A DNA stretch of 64,000 nt from Myoxocephalus aenaeus (taxonomy: Eukaryota; Chordata; Actinopteri; Perciformes; Cottidae), in the NCBI GenBank assembly GCA_038501785.1, contig JBAMJR010000506.1, positions 1 to 64,000 on the forward strand, read 5' to 3'. The notes beneath the pieces were generated by a model. It did no database searches. It worked only from the letters and a program-made list of their open reading frames with translations, and had not been told where the DNA came from. Positions 30,868 to 44,000 of this stretch are shown here, one piece after another. A program made the translations under genes and the position numbers. How positions within the stretch are numbered: the first letter of the stretch is position 1; each line of letters starts with the position of its first letter.

Positions 30868-31065
30868 AGGATTAGGTTGTGTTATCACACTCCGGGGCAG
30901 AAGGTGGCGCTGCTGCTCACATCAGCTACATGTGACTACCGCAATAAACCCAGAAGAAGAAGAACTTTGGTGACGTCATCGGGCCGCTTCTGCTGCGGAA
31001 GCCGCTGCTGATGTAAACATAGCGGAGTTATTACCAGAAGCTCGGTTCAATGAGTTAAACTGTGT

Positions 31066-31123
31066 GTATGTATATATATATATATATATAAATATATATA
31101 TATACATACATACATATATATAC

Positions 31124-31186
<63 letters not shown>
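31066..31186. repeat. (TA)n-rich microsatellite
   Basis: TA dinucleotides with ACA interruptions, ending about 60 bp before the stx6 start codon, so in its promoter or 5' UTR. Confidence 0.95.
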
Positions 31187-31245
31187 GTCCGGAGCCGAGT
31201 CTGTGTGTGATGGAGCTCAGCTCCGACTGAACCGGAACCAGCACC

Positions 31246-31280
31246 ATGTCCATGGAAGACCCGTTCTTCGTTGTCAAAGG
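31246..31280 (+). CDS. stx6: stx6 exon 1 (start codon)
   Basis: The exon encodes [11 protein letters not shown] plus two bases of Gly12, with a GTCAGA donor. The ATG is preceded by CAGCACC (A at -3 is C, weak Kozak), but the protein start matches mammalian STX6. A six-codon upstream frame (31210-31230) lies in the leader. Confidence 0.95.
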
Positions 31281-34200
31281 GTCAGAACTGTTCACACCAT
31301 GCTAATGCTAACAGGATGGTTAACCTAACCCAGTTAACCCACTAACCAGAACCATGCTAATGCTATCAGGAGGGTCTGTGTTAGTGTGTTAGTGGTCTGT
31401 GTTAGTATGTTAGTGTGTAGTGGTCTGTGTTAGTATGTTAGTGTGTTAGTGTGTTAGTGGTCTGTGTTAGTGTGTTAGTGGTCTGTGTTAGTGTGTTAGT
31501 GGTCTGTGTTAGTGTGTTAGTGGTCTGTGTTAGTGTGTTAGTGTGTTAGTGGTCTGTGTTAGTGTGTTAGTGTGTTAGTGGTCTGTGTTAGTATGTTAGT
31601 GTGTTAGTGGTCTGTGTTAGTGTGTTAGTGTGTTAGTGGTCTGTGTTAGTATGTTAGTGTGTTAGTGGTCTGTGTTAGTGTGTTAGTGTGTAGTGGTCTG
31701 TGTTAGTGTGTTAGTGGTCTGTGTTAGTGTGTTAGTGTGTTAGTGGTCTGTGTTAGTATGTTAGTGTGTTAGTGGTCTGTGTTAGTGTGTTAGTGGTCTG
31801 TGTTAGTATGTTAGTGTGTTAGTGTGTTAGTGGTCTGTGTTAGTGTGTTAGTGGTCTGTGTTAGTGTGTTAGTGGTCTGTGTTAGTGTGTTAGTGTGTTA
31901 GTGGTCTGTGTTAGTGTGTTAGTGTGTTAGTGGTCTGTGTTAGTGTGTTAGTGGTCTGTGTTAGTATGTTAGTGGTCTGTGTTAGTGTGTTGGTGTGTTA
32001 GTGGTCTGTGTTAGTGTGTTAGTGGTCTGTGTTAGTATGTTAGTGGTCTGTGTTAGTGTGTTAGTGTGTTAGTGGTCTGTGTTAGTGTGTTAGTGGTCTG
32101 TGTTAGTATGTTAGTGGTCTGTGTTAGTGTGTTAGTGGTCTGTGTTAGTGTGTTGGTGTGTTAGTGTGTTAGTGGTCTGTGTTAGTGTGTTAGTGGTCTG
32201 TGTTAGTATGTTAGTGGTCTGTGTTAGTGTGTTAGTGTGTTAGTGGTCTGTGTTAGTATGTTAGTGTGTTAGTGGTCTGTGTTAGTGTGTTAGTGTGTTA
32301 GTGGTCTGTGTTAGTGTGTTAGTGGTCTGTGTTAGTGTGTTAGTGGTCTGTGTTAGTGTGTTAGTAGTCTGTGTTAGTGGTCTGTGTTAGTGTGTTAGTG
32401 GTCTGTGTTAGTGGTCTGTGTTAGTGTGTTAGTGGTCTGTGTTAGTATGTTAGTGTGTTAGTGGTCTGTGTTAGTGTGTTAGTGTGTTAGTGGTCTGTGT
32501 TAGTGTGTTAGTGGTCTGTGTTAGTATGTTAGTGTGTTAGTGGTCTGTGTTAGTATGTTAGTGTGTTAGTGGTCTGTGTTAGTGTGTTAGTGGTCTGTGT
32601 TAGTATGTTAGTGTGTTAGTGTGTTAGTGTGTTAGTGGTCTGTGTTAGTGTGTTAGTGTGTAGTGGTCTGTGTTAGTGTGTTAGTGGTCTGTGTTAGTGT
32701 GTTAGTGTGTTAGTGGTCTGTGTTAGTATGTTAGTGTGTTAGTGGTCTGTGTTAGTATGTTAGTGTGTTAGTGGTCTGTGTTAGTGTGTTAGTGGTCTGT
32801 GTTAGTGTGTTAGTGTGTTAGTGGTCTGTGTTAGTGTGTTAGTGGTCTGTGTTAGTGTGTTAGTGTGTTAGTGTGTTAGTGGTCTGTGTTAGTGTGTTAG
32901 TGTGTTAGTGGTCTGTGTTAGTGTGTTAGTGTGTTAGTGGTCTGTGTTAGTGTGTTAGTGTGTTAGTGGTCTGTGTTAGTGTGTTGGTGTGTTAGTGTGT
33001 TAGTGGTCTGTGTTAGTGTGTTAGTGGTCTGTGTTAGTATGTTAGTGGTCTGTGTTAGTGTGTTAGTGTGTTAGTGGTCTGTGTTAGTATGTTAGTGTGT
33101 TAGTGGTCTGTGTTAGTGTGTTAGTGTGTTAGTGGTCTGTGTTAGTGTGTTAGTGGTCTGTGTTAGTGTGTTAGTGTGTTAGTGGTCTGTGTTAGTGTGT
33201 TAGTGGTCTGTGTTAGTGTGTTAGTGTGTTAGTGGTCTGTGTTAGTGTGTTAGTAGTCTGTGTTAGTGGTCTGTGTTAGTGTGTTAGTGGTCTGTGTTAG
33301 TGGTCTGTGTTAGTGGTCTGTGTTAGTATGTTAGTGTGTTAGTGGTCTGTGTTAGTATGTTAGTGTGTTAGTGTGTTAGTGGTCTGTGTTAGTGGTCTGT
33401 GTTAGTGTGTTAGTGGTCTGTGTTAGTGTGTTAGTGGTCTGTGTTAGTGGTCTGTGTTAGTGTGTAGTGGTCTGTGTTAGTGTGTAGTGGTCTGTGTTAG
33501 TGTGTAGTGGTCTGTGTTAGTGTGTTAGTGTGTTAGTGGTCTGTGTTAGTGTGTTAGTGTGTAGTGGTCTGTGTTAGTGTGTTAGTGTGTAGTGGTCTGT
33601 GTTAGTGTGTAGTGGTCTGTGTTAGTGTGTTAGTGGTCTGTGTTAGTGGTCTGTGTTAGTGTGTTAGTGTGTTTGTGGTCTGTGTTAGTGTGTTAGTGGT
33701 CTGTGTTAGTGGTCTGTGTTAGTGTGTTAGTGTGTTAGTGGTCTGTGTTAGTGTGTTAGTGGTCTGTGTTAGTGTGTAGTGGTCTGTGTTAGTGTGTTAG
33801 TGGTCTGTGTTAGTGTGTAGTGGTCTGTGTTAGTGTGTTAGTGGTCTGTGTTAGTGTGTTAGTGGTCTGTGTTAGTGTGTTAGTGGTCTGTGTTAGTGTG
33901 TTAGTGGTCTGTGTTAGTGTGTTAGTGGTCTGTGTTAGTGTGTTAGTGGTCTGTGTTAGTGTGTTTGTGGTCTGTGTTAGTGTGTTAGTGGTCTGTGTTA
34001 GTGTGTTAGTGGTCTGTGTTAGTGTGTTAGTGGTCTGTGTTAGTGTGTTAGTGGTCTGTGTTAGTGTGTTTGTGGTCTGTGTTAGTGTGTTAGTGGTCTG
34101 TGTTAGTGTGTTAGTGGTCTGTGTTAGTGTGTTAGTGGTCTGTGTTAGTGTGTTTGTGGTCTGTGTTAGTGTGTTAGTGGTCTGTGTTAGTGGTCTGTGT

Positions 34201-34982
34201 TAGTGTGTTAGTGGTCTGTGTTAGTATGTTAGTGTGTTAGTGGTCTGTGTTAGTATGTTAGTGGTCTGTGTTAGTGTGTTTGTGGTCTGTGTTAGTGTGT
34301 TAGTGGTCTGTGTTAGTGGTCTGTGTTAGTGTGTTAGTGTGTTAGTGGTCTGTGTTAGTATGTTAGTGTGTTAGTGGTCTGTGTTAGTATGTTAGTGTGT
34401 TAGTGGTCTGTGTTAGTATGTTAGTGGTCTGTGTTAGTGTGTTAGTGGTCTGTGTTAGTGTGTTAGTGTGTTAGTGGTCTGTGTTAGTGTGTTAGTGTGT
34501 TAGTGGTCTGTGTTAGTGTGTTAGTGGTCTGTGTTAGTGTGTTAGTGGTCTGTGTTAGTGTGTTAGTGTGTTAGTGGTCTGTGTTAGTGTGTTAGTGTGT
34601 TAGTGGTCTGTGTTAGTGTGTTAGTGTGTTAGTGGTCTGTGTTAGTGTGTTAGTGTGTTAGTGGTCTGTGTTAGTGTGTTAGTGGTCTGTGTTAGTGTGT
34701 AGTGGTCTGTGTTAGTGTGTTAGTGGTCTGTGTTAGTGTGTAGTGGTCTGTGTTAGTGTGTTTGTGTTAGTGGTCTGTGTTAGTGTGTTAGTGGTCTGTG
34801 TTAGTGTGTTAGTGTGTTAGTGGTCTGTGTTAGTGGTCTGTGTTAGTGTGTAGTGGTCTGTGTTAGTGTGTTAGTGTGTTAGTGGTCTGTGTTAGTGGTC
34901 TGTGTTAGTGGTCTGTGTTAGTATTGATAGTTTCTGGTTCAGTCTTTATTCAGACAGTTAAGGTTCACACTGACTGTTGGAG

Positions 34983-35030
<48 letters not shown>

Positions 35031-38000
35031 TAGACTTCTACAGTCACAGAAGAGTTGTTCTGTTTGTTACAGAGAGGTTCAGAAGGCAGTGAACGCAGCA
35101 CAGAACCTCCATCACAGATGGAGCGAGCTGTTGCAGGAGGGGGGCGGAGCCTCCAAGGAGGAAGTGGACTGGACGACCAATGAGCTGAGGAACAGCCTGC
35201 GCTCCATCGAGTGGGACCTGGAGGACCTGGACGAGACCATCAATATCCTTGAAGCAGTGCTGTTGTAGTGAGCTGCTCCGTGTGAATTTCAGGTGAACGT
35301 GCTCCTTAACTCTCAGTGAACGCATCGTTGAGTCCAACCCCAAGAAGTTCAACCTGGACGCAACGGAGCTGTCCACGAGGAAAGCCTTCATCACCGGCAC
35401 CCGGCAGACCGTCAAGGTACGCTGGGGAAGTGATGCAATCTGCTCCTTTAAAGCTCCTCTTTACCTCTGTAAAGCTCCTCTTTACCTCTTTACCTCTTTA
35501 AAGCTCCTCTTTACCTCTGTAAAGCTCCTCTTTACCTCTCTAAAGCTCCTCTTTACCTCTCTAAAGCTCCTCTTTACCTCTGTAAAGCTCCTCTTTACCT
35601 CTTTACCTCTCTAAAGCTCCTCTTTACCTCTTTACCTCTCTAAAGCTCCTCTTTACCTCTGTAAAGCTCCTCTTTACCTCTTTACCTCTTTAAAGCTCCT
35701 CTTTACCTCTGTAAAGCTCCTCTTTACCTCTTTAAAGCTCCTCTTTACCTCTCTAAAGCTCCTCTTTACCTCTGTAAAGCTCCTCTTTACCTCTTTACCT
35801 CTCTAAAGCTCCTCTTTACCTCTTTACCTCTCTAAAGCTCCTCTTTACCTCTTTACCTCTCTAAAGCTCCTCTTTACCTCTTTACCTCTCTAAAGCTCCT
35901 CTTTACCTCTTTAAAGCTCCTCTTTACCTCTTTACCTCTTTAAAGCTCCTCTTTACCTCTTTAAAGCTCCTCTTTACCTCTTTACCTCTTTAAAGCTCCT
36001 CTTTACCTCTCTAAAGCTCCTCTTTACCTCTCTAAAGCTCCTCTTTACCTCTTTACCTCTTTAAAGCTCCTCTTTACCTCTTTAAAGCTCCTCTTTACCT
36101 CTTTACCTCTTTAAAGCTCCTCTTTACCTCTTTAAAGCTCCTCTTTACCTCTTTACCTCTCTAAAGCTCCTCTTTACCTCTTTAAAGCTCCTCTTTATCT
36201 CTTTACCTCTTTAAAGCTCCTCTTTACCTCTTTACCTCTGTAAAGCTCCTCTTTACCTCTTTACCTCTTTAAAGCTCCTCTTTACCTCTTTACCTCTTTA
36301 AAGCTCCTCTTTACCTCTTTACCTCTGTAAAGCTCCTCTTTACCTCTTTACCTCTCTAAAGCTCCTCTTTACCTCTTTAAAGCTCCTCTTTACCTCTTTA
36401 CCTCTCTAAAGCTCCTCTTTACCTCTCTAAAGCTCCTCTTTACCTCTCTAAAGCTCCTCTTTACCTCTGTAAAGCACCTCTTTACCTCTTTACCTCTTTA
36501 AAGCTCCTCTTTACCTCTTTACCTCTCTAAAGCTCCTCTTTACCTCTTTAAAGCTCCTCTTTACCTCTTTAAAGCACCTCTTTACCTCTTTAAAGCTCCT
36601 CTTTACCTCTTTAAAGCTCCTCTTTACCTCTTTACCTCTCTAAAGCTCCTCTTTACCTCTTTACCTCTCTAAAGCTCCTCTTTACCTCTTTAAAGCTCCT
36701 CTTTACCTCTTTACCTCTTTAAAGCTCCTCTTTACCTCTTTACCTCTGTAAAGCTCCTCTTTACCCCTTTACCTCTGTAAAGCACCTCTTTACCTCTCTA
36801 AAGCTCCTCTTTACCTCTCTAAAGCTCCTCTTTACCTCTGTAAAGCACCTCTTTACCTCTTTACCTCTCTAAAGCTCCTCTTTACCTCTGTAAAGCACCT
36901 CTTTACCTCTCTAAAGCTCCTCTTTACCTCTTTAAAGCACCTATTTACCTCTCTAAAGCTCCTCTTTACCTCTTTAAAGCTCCTCTTTACCTCTTTACCT
37001 CTCTAAAGCTCCTCTTTACCTCTCTAAAGCTCCTCTTTACCTCTCTAAAGCACCTCTTTACCTCTTTACCTCTTTAAAGGTCCTCTTTACCTCTTTAAAG
37101 CACCTCTTTACCTCTTTAAAGCTCCTCTTTACCTCTTTACCTCTTTAAAGCTCCTCTTTACCTCTCTAAAGCTCCTCTTTACCTCTCTAAAGCTCCTCTT
37201 TACCTCTTTACCTCTCTAAAGCTCCTCTTTACCTCTTTAAAGCTCCTCTTTACCTCTTTACCTCTTTAAAGCTCCTCTTTACCTCTCTAAAGCTCCTCTT
37301 TACCTCTTTAAAGCTCCTCTTTACCTCTTTACCTCTTTAAAGCTCCTCTTTACCTCTCTAAAGCTCCTCTTTACCTCTTTAAAGCTCCTCTTTACCTCTT
37401 TACCTCTCTAAAGCTCCTCTTTACCTCTTTAAAGCTCCTCTTTACCTCTTTACCTCTTTAAAGCTCCTCTTTACCTCTTTACCTCTGTAAAGCTCCTCTT
37501 TACCTCTTTACCTCTCTAAAGCTCCTCTTTACCTCTTTAAAGCTCCTCTTTACCTCTTTACCTCTCTAAAGCTCCTCTTTACCTCTTTACCTCTCTAAAG
37601 CTCCTCTTTACCTCTGTAAAGCACCTCTTTACCTCTTTACCTCTCTAAAGCTCCTCTTTACCTCTTTAAAGCTCCTCTTTACCTCTTTACCTCTCTAAAG
37701 CTCCTCTTTACCTCTTTACCTCTCTAAAGCTCCTCTTTACCTCTTTAAAGCTCCTCTTTACCTCTTTACCTCTCTAAAGCTCCTCTTTACCTCTTTAAAG
37801 CTCCTCTTTACCTCTTTACCTCTTTAAAGCTCCTCTTTACCTCTTTACCTCTGTAAAGCTCCTCTTTACCTCTTTACCTCTGTAAAGCACCTCTTTACCT
37901 CTCTAAAGCTCCTCTTTACCTCTCTAAAGCTCCTCTTTACCTCTGTAAAGCACCTCTTTACCTCTTTACCTCTCTAAAGCTCCTCTTTACCTCTGTAAAG

Positions 38001-41000
38001 CACCTCTTTACCTCTCTAAAGCACCTCTTTACCTCTTTACCTCTTTAAAGCATCTCTTTACCTCTTTAAAGCACCTATTTACCTCTCTAAAGCTCCTCTT
38101 TACCTCTTTAAAGCTCCTCTTTACCTCTTTACCTCTCTAAAGCTCCTCTTTACCTCTCTAAAGCTCCTCTTTACCTCTCTAAAGCACCTCTTTACCTCTT
38201 TACCTCTTTAAAGGTCCTCTTTACCTCTTTAAAGCACCTCTTTACCTCTTTAAAGCTCCTCTTTACCTCTTTACCTCTTTAAAGCTCCTCTTTACCTCTC
38301 TAAAGCTCCTCTTTACCTCTCTAAATCTCCTCTTTACCTCTCTAAAGCTCCTCTTTACCTCTTTACCTCTTTAAAGCTCCTCTTTACCTCTTTAAAGGTC
38401 CTCTTTACCTCTTTAAAGCACCTCTTTACCTCTTTACCTCTTTAAAGCTCCTCTTTACCTCTTTACCTCTCTAAAGCTCCTCTTTACCTATGTAAAGCAC
38501 CTCTTTACCTCTTTAAAGCACCTCTTTACCTCTCTAAAGCACCTCTTTACCTCTTTACCTCTTTAAAGCATCTCTTTACCTCTTTAAAGCTCCTCTTTAC
38601 TTCTTTACCTCTCTAAAGCTCCTCTTTACCTCTTTAAAGCACCGCTTTACCTCTTTAAGCTCCTCTTTACCTCTTTAAAGCTCCTCTTTACCTCTTTAAA
38701 GCTCCTCTTTACTTCTTTACCTCTCTAAAGCTCCTCTTTACCTCTCTAAAGCTCCTCTTTACCTCTTTAAAGCACCTCTTTACCTCTTTAAGCTCCTCTT
38801 TACCTCTTTAAAGCTCCTCTTTACCTATTTAAAGCACCTATTTACCTCTCTAAAGCTCCTCTTTACTTCTTTACCTCTCTAAAGCTCCTCTTTACCTCTT
38901 TAAAGCACCGCTTTACCTCTTTAAGCTCCTCTTTACCTCTCTAAAGCTCCTCTTTACCTCTTTAAAGCTCCTCTTTACCTCTCTAAAGCTCCTCTTTACC
39001 TCTTTAAAGCTCCTCTTTACCTCTCTAAAGCTCCTCTTTACCTCTTTACCTCTCTAAAGCTCCTCTTTACTTCTTTACCTCTCTAAAGCTCCTCTTTACC
39101 TCTTTACCTCTCTAAAGCTCATCTTTACCTCTTTACCTCTTTAAAGCTCCTCTTTACCTCTTTACCTCTCTAAAGCTCCCCTTTACCTCTTTAAAGCTCC
39201 TCTTTACCTCTTTACCTCTTTAAAGCTCCTCTTTACTTCTTTACCTATCTAAAGCTCCTCTTTACCTCTTTACCTCTTTACCTCTTTAAAGCACCTCTTT
39301 ACCTCTCTAAAGCTCCTCTTTACCTCTTTAAAGCTCCTCTTTACCTCTTTAAAGCACCTCTTTACCTCTCTAAAACTCCTCTTTACCTCTTTAAAGCACC
39401 TCTTTACCTCTTTAAAGCACCTCTTTACCTCTCTAAAGCTCCTCTTTACCTCTCTAAAGCTCCTCTTTACCTCTTTACCTCTCTAAAGCACCTATTTACC
39501 TCTTTAAATCTCCTCTTTACCTCTTTACCTCTTTAAAGCTCCTCTTTACCTCTTTAAAGCACCTCTTTACCTCTTTAAAGCTCCTCTTTACCTCTTTACC
39601 TCTCTAAAGCTCCTCTTTACCTCTTTAAAGCTCCTCTTTACCTCTCTAAAGCTCCTCTTTACCTCTTTACCTCTTTAAAGCTCCTCTTTACCTCTTTAAA
39701 GGTCCTCTTTACCTCTTTAAAGCACCTCTTTACCTCTTTACCTCTTTAAAGCTCCTCTTTACCTCTTTACCTCTCTAAAGCTCCTCTTTACCTATGTAAA
39801 GCACCTCTTTACCTCTTTAAAGCACCTCTTTACCTCTCTAAAGCACCTCTTTACCTCTTTACCTCTTTAAAGCATCTCTTTACCTCTTTAAAGCTCCTCT
39901 TTACTTCTTTACCTCTCTAAAGCTCCTCTTTACCTCTTTAAAGCACCGCTTTACCTCTTTAAGCTCCTCTTTACCTCTTTAAAGCTCCTCTTTACCTCTT
40001 TAAAGCACCTCTTTACCTCTTTAAAGCTCCTCTTTACCTCTTTACCTCTCTAAAGCTCCTCTTTACTTCTTTACCTCTCTAAAGCTCCTCTTTACCTCTT
40101 TAAAGCACCGCTTTACCTCTTTAAGCTCCTCTTTACCTCTTTAAAGCTCCTCTTTACCTCTTTAAAGCTCCTCTTTACTTCTTTACCTCTCTAAAGCTCC
40201 TCTTTACCTCTCTAAAGCTCCTCTTTACCTCTTTAAAGCACCTCTTTACCTCTTTAAGCTCCTCTTTACCTCTTTAAAGCTCCTCTTTACCTATTTAAAG
40301 CACCTATTTACCTCTCTAAAGCTCCTCTTTACTTCTTTACCTCTCTAAAGCTCCTCTTTACCTCTTTAAAGCACCGCTTTACCTCTTTAAGCTCCTCTTT
40401 ACCTCTCTAAAGCTCCTCTTTACCTCTTTAAAGCTCCTCTTTACCTCTCTAAAGCTCCTCTTTACCTCTTTAAAGCTCCTCTTTACCTCTCTAAAGCTCC
40501 TCTTTACCTCTTTACCTCTCTAAAGCTCCTCTTTACTTCTTTACCTCTCTAAAGCTCCTCTTTACCTCTTTACCTCTCTAAAGCTCATCTTTACCTCTTT
40601 ACCTCTTTAAAGCTCCTCTTTACCTCTTTACCTCTCTAAAGCTCCCCTTTACCTCTTTAAAGCTCCTCTTTACCTCTTTACCTCTTTAAAGCTCCTCTTT
40701 ACTTCTTTACCTATCTAAAGCTCCTCTTTACCTCTTTACCTCTTTACCTCTTTAAAGCACCTCTTTACCTCTCTAAAGCTCCTCTTTACCTCTTTAAAGC
40801 TCCTCTTTACCTCTTTAAAGCACCTCTTTACCTCTCTAAAACTCCTCTTTACCTCTTTAAAGCACCTCTTTACCTCTTTAAAGCACCTCTTTACCTCTCT
40901 AAAGCTCCTCTTTACCTCTCTAAAGCTCCTCTTTACCTCTTTACCTCTCTAAAGCACCTATTTACCTCTTTAAATCTCCTCTTTACCTCTTTACCTCTTT

Positions 41001-44000
41001 AAAGCTCCTCTTTACCTCTTTAAAGCACCTCTTTACCTCTTTAAAGCTCCTCTTTACCTCTTTACCTCTCTAAAGCTCCTCTTTACCTCTTTAAAGCTCC
41101 TCTTTACCTCTTTAAAGCACCTCTTTACCTCTTTAAAGCACCTCTTTACCTCTCTAAAGCTCCTCTTTACCTCTCTAAAGCTCCTCTTTACCTCTTTACC
41201 TCTCTAAAGCACCTATTTACCTCTTTAAATCTCCTCTTTACCTCTTTACCTCTTTAAAGCTCCTCTTTACCTCTTTAAAGCACCTCTTTACCTCTTTAAA
41301 GCTCCTCTTTACCTCTTTACCTCTCTAAAGCTCCTCTTTACTTCTTTACCTCTCTAAAGCTCATCTTTACCTCTTTACCTCTTTAAAGCTCCTCTTTACC
41401 TCTTTACCTCTCTAAAGCTCCCCTTTACCTCTTTAAAGCTCCTCTTTACCTCTTTAAAGCTCCTCTTTACTTCTTTACCTATCTAAAGCTCCTCTTTACC
41501 TCTTTACCTCTTTAAAGCACCTCTTTACCTCTCTAAAGCTCCTCTTTACCTCTTTAAAGCTCCTCTTTACCTCTTTAAAGCACCTCTTTACCTCTTTAAA
41601 ACTCCTCTTTACCTCTTTAAAGCACCTCTTTACCTCTTTAAAGCACCTCTTTACCTCTCTAAAGCTCCTCTTCACCTCTTTACCTCTCTAAAGCACCTCT
41701 TTACCTCTCTAAAGCTCCTCTTTACCTCTTTAAAGCTCCTCTTTACCTCTCCAAAGCTCCTCTTTACCTCTTTACCTCTCTAAAGCTCCTCTTTACCTCT
41801 TTAAAGCACCTCTTTACCTCTTTAAAGCTCCTCTTTACTTCTTTACCTCTCTAAAGCTCCTCTTTACCTCTCTAAAGCTCCTCTTTACCTCTTTAAAGCT
41901 CCTCTTTACCTCTCTAAAGCTCCTCTTTACTTCTTTACCTCTTTAAAGCTCCTCTTTACTTCTTTACCTCTCTAAAGCTCCTCTTTACCTCTTTAAAGCA
42001 CCTCTTTACCTCTTTACCTCTTTAAAGCTCCTCTTTACTTCTTTACCTCTCTAAAGCTCCTCTTTACCTCTCTAAAGCTCCTCTTTACCTCTTTTAAAGC
42101 TCCTCTTTACCTCTTTTAAAGCTCCTCTTTACCTCTTTACCTCTCTAAAGCTCCTCTTTACCTCTTTACCTCTCTAAAGCTCCTCTTTACCTCTTTAAAG
42201 CTCCTCTTTACCTCTTTTAAAGCTCCTCTTTACCTCTCTAAATCTCCTCTTTACCTCTCTAAAGCTCCTCTTTACCTCTCTAAAGCTCCTCTTTACTTCT
42301 TTACCTCTTTAAAGCTCCTCTTTACTTCTTTACCTCTCTAAAGCTCCTCTTTACCTCTCTAAAGCTCCTCTTTACCTCTTTACCTCTTTAAAGCACCTCT
42401 TTACCTCTTTACCTCTTTAAAGCTCCTCTTTACTTCTTTACCTCTCTAAAGCTCCTCTTTACCTCTTTACCTCTCTAAAGCTCCTCTTTACCTCTTTAAA
42501 GCTCCTCTTTACCTCTTTTAAAGCTCCTCTTTACCTCTTCACCTCTCTAAAGCTCCTCTTTACCTTTCTAAAGCACCTCTTTACCTCTCTAAAGCTCCTC
42601 TTTACCTCTTTACCTCTTTAAAGCACCTCTTTACCTCTTTACCTCTTTAAAGCTCCTCTTTACTTCTTTACCTCTCTAAAGCTCCTCTTTACCTCTTTAC
42701 CTCTCTAAAGCTCCTCTTTACCTCTTTAAAGCTCCTCTTTACCTCTTTTAAAGCTCCTCTTTACCTCTTCACCTCTCTAAAGCTCCTCTTTACCTCTCTA
42801 AAGCACCTCTTTACCTCTCTAAAGCTCCTCTTTACCTCTTTACCTCTTTAAAGCACATGAACCAATGTGGTCGGATAAGTGTATCTGAAGAAGTGAGTGA
42901 TCTGATTGCCTGCTGATGGTCTCTGTCTCTCTTGAAGGAAATGAAAGAACAGATGTCGAGTCCAACGGCTGCATCAGTGGACAGAAAGAACACTCAGGTA
43001 ATTGAACACGCACTCCCGACTGCCTGACCACAGGCAGGGTTCTCACGGTCATGGAAAACCTGGAAAAGTCATGACATTTTAAAATGGTTATTTTCAGGCC
43101 TGGAAAAGTCCTTGAAAAAAGTAAAATCCCCAAAGTTTTGGAAAAGTCCACCTTAAAGATCAGCCCACCTTAAGTGGGACTAACCCCCGCCCCCTTACTC
43201 AGCAGGTGTTTAGCCCCTTCAGCAACATTACTGCAGAAATAAACAAGTGTACAGCCCAGTCTCTTTATTATCACCGTTCATGACAACTGTCATATAACTT
43301 TGCTTTGGCCCAGCTTGTGATCTGCTGATCTGTCCTCTAATTATAACAAAAGTAGTGCTGAGATTTCAAGAAACCTTTCAAGAAACCTTGACATCTCTCC
43401 AGCCAACCTCTTAAAAGACCTTTTTCCTAAGACCCACAAAGATGCCCTGACCCAAAACCCATCAAAAGATCCTGAAACACTCTGCTGACGAACACCAACC
43501 CCTCTAAAGTACTCAAAACCACCTAGAACCCGCTGGGAGACAGGAGGTTATAACCAGTATTGTAGGGCTGAAGTGAAGACATGAGAAGTCCCTGGTTGGA
43601 CCATCCTGCTGATGGAAAATGCTTGACAGTGTTTGTTTGTGTTGTTGTGATGTCCAGGCTCTGCTCGGTGATCGTGGTGCTCAGGGTCCGATCTGGCAGC
43701 CCGGTCCTGATAAATACGGCAGACTGGACCACCAACTGCAGAACGCCAACTCTCAGTTCATAGAGGAGCAGCAGGGCCAGCAGCAGGTACAGTAGCACCA
43801 GTAAATCGCCAATAACAGCTCTGAACTGTGATGCTATGTCAGTGTGTGGTTTTGGATACTGTGACATTAGTGATGTGGTTTCAAACGAAGCACATCATGT
43901 GTGTAGGGGACTATCTGCAACCTAAAGCTAGTCACGGAGCGGCTGAGTAGGGGAGAGTAATGTCCAGCAATGATTCAAAGATCCAGGAGCTGAGCTTTGT

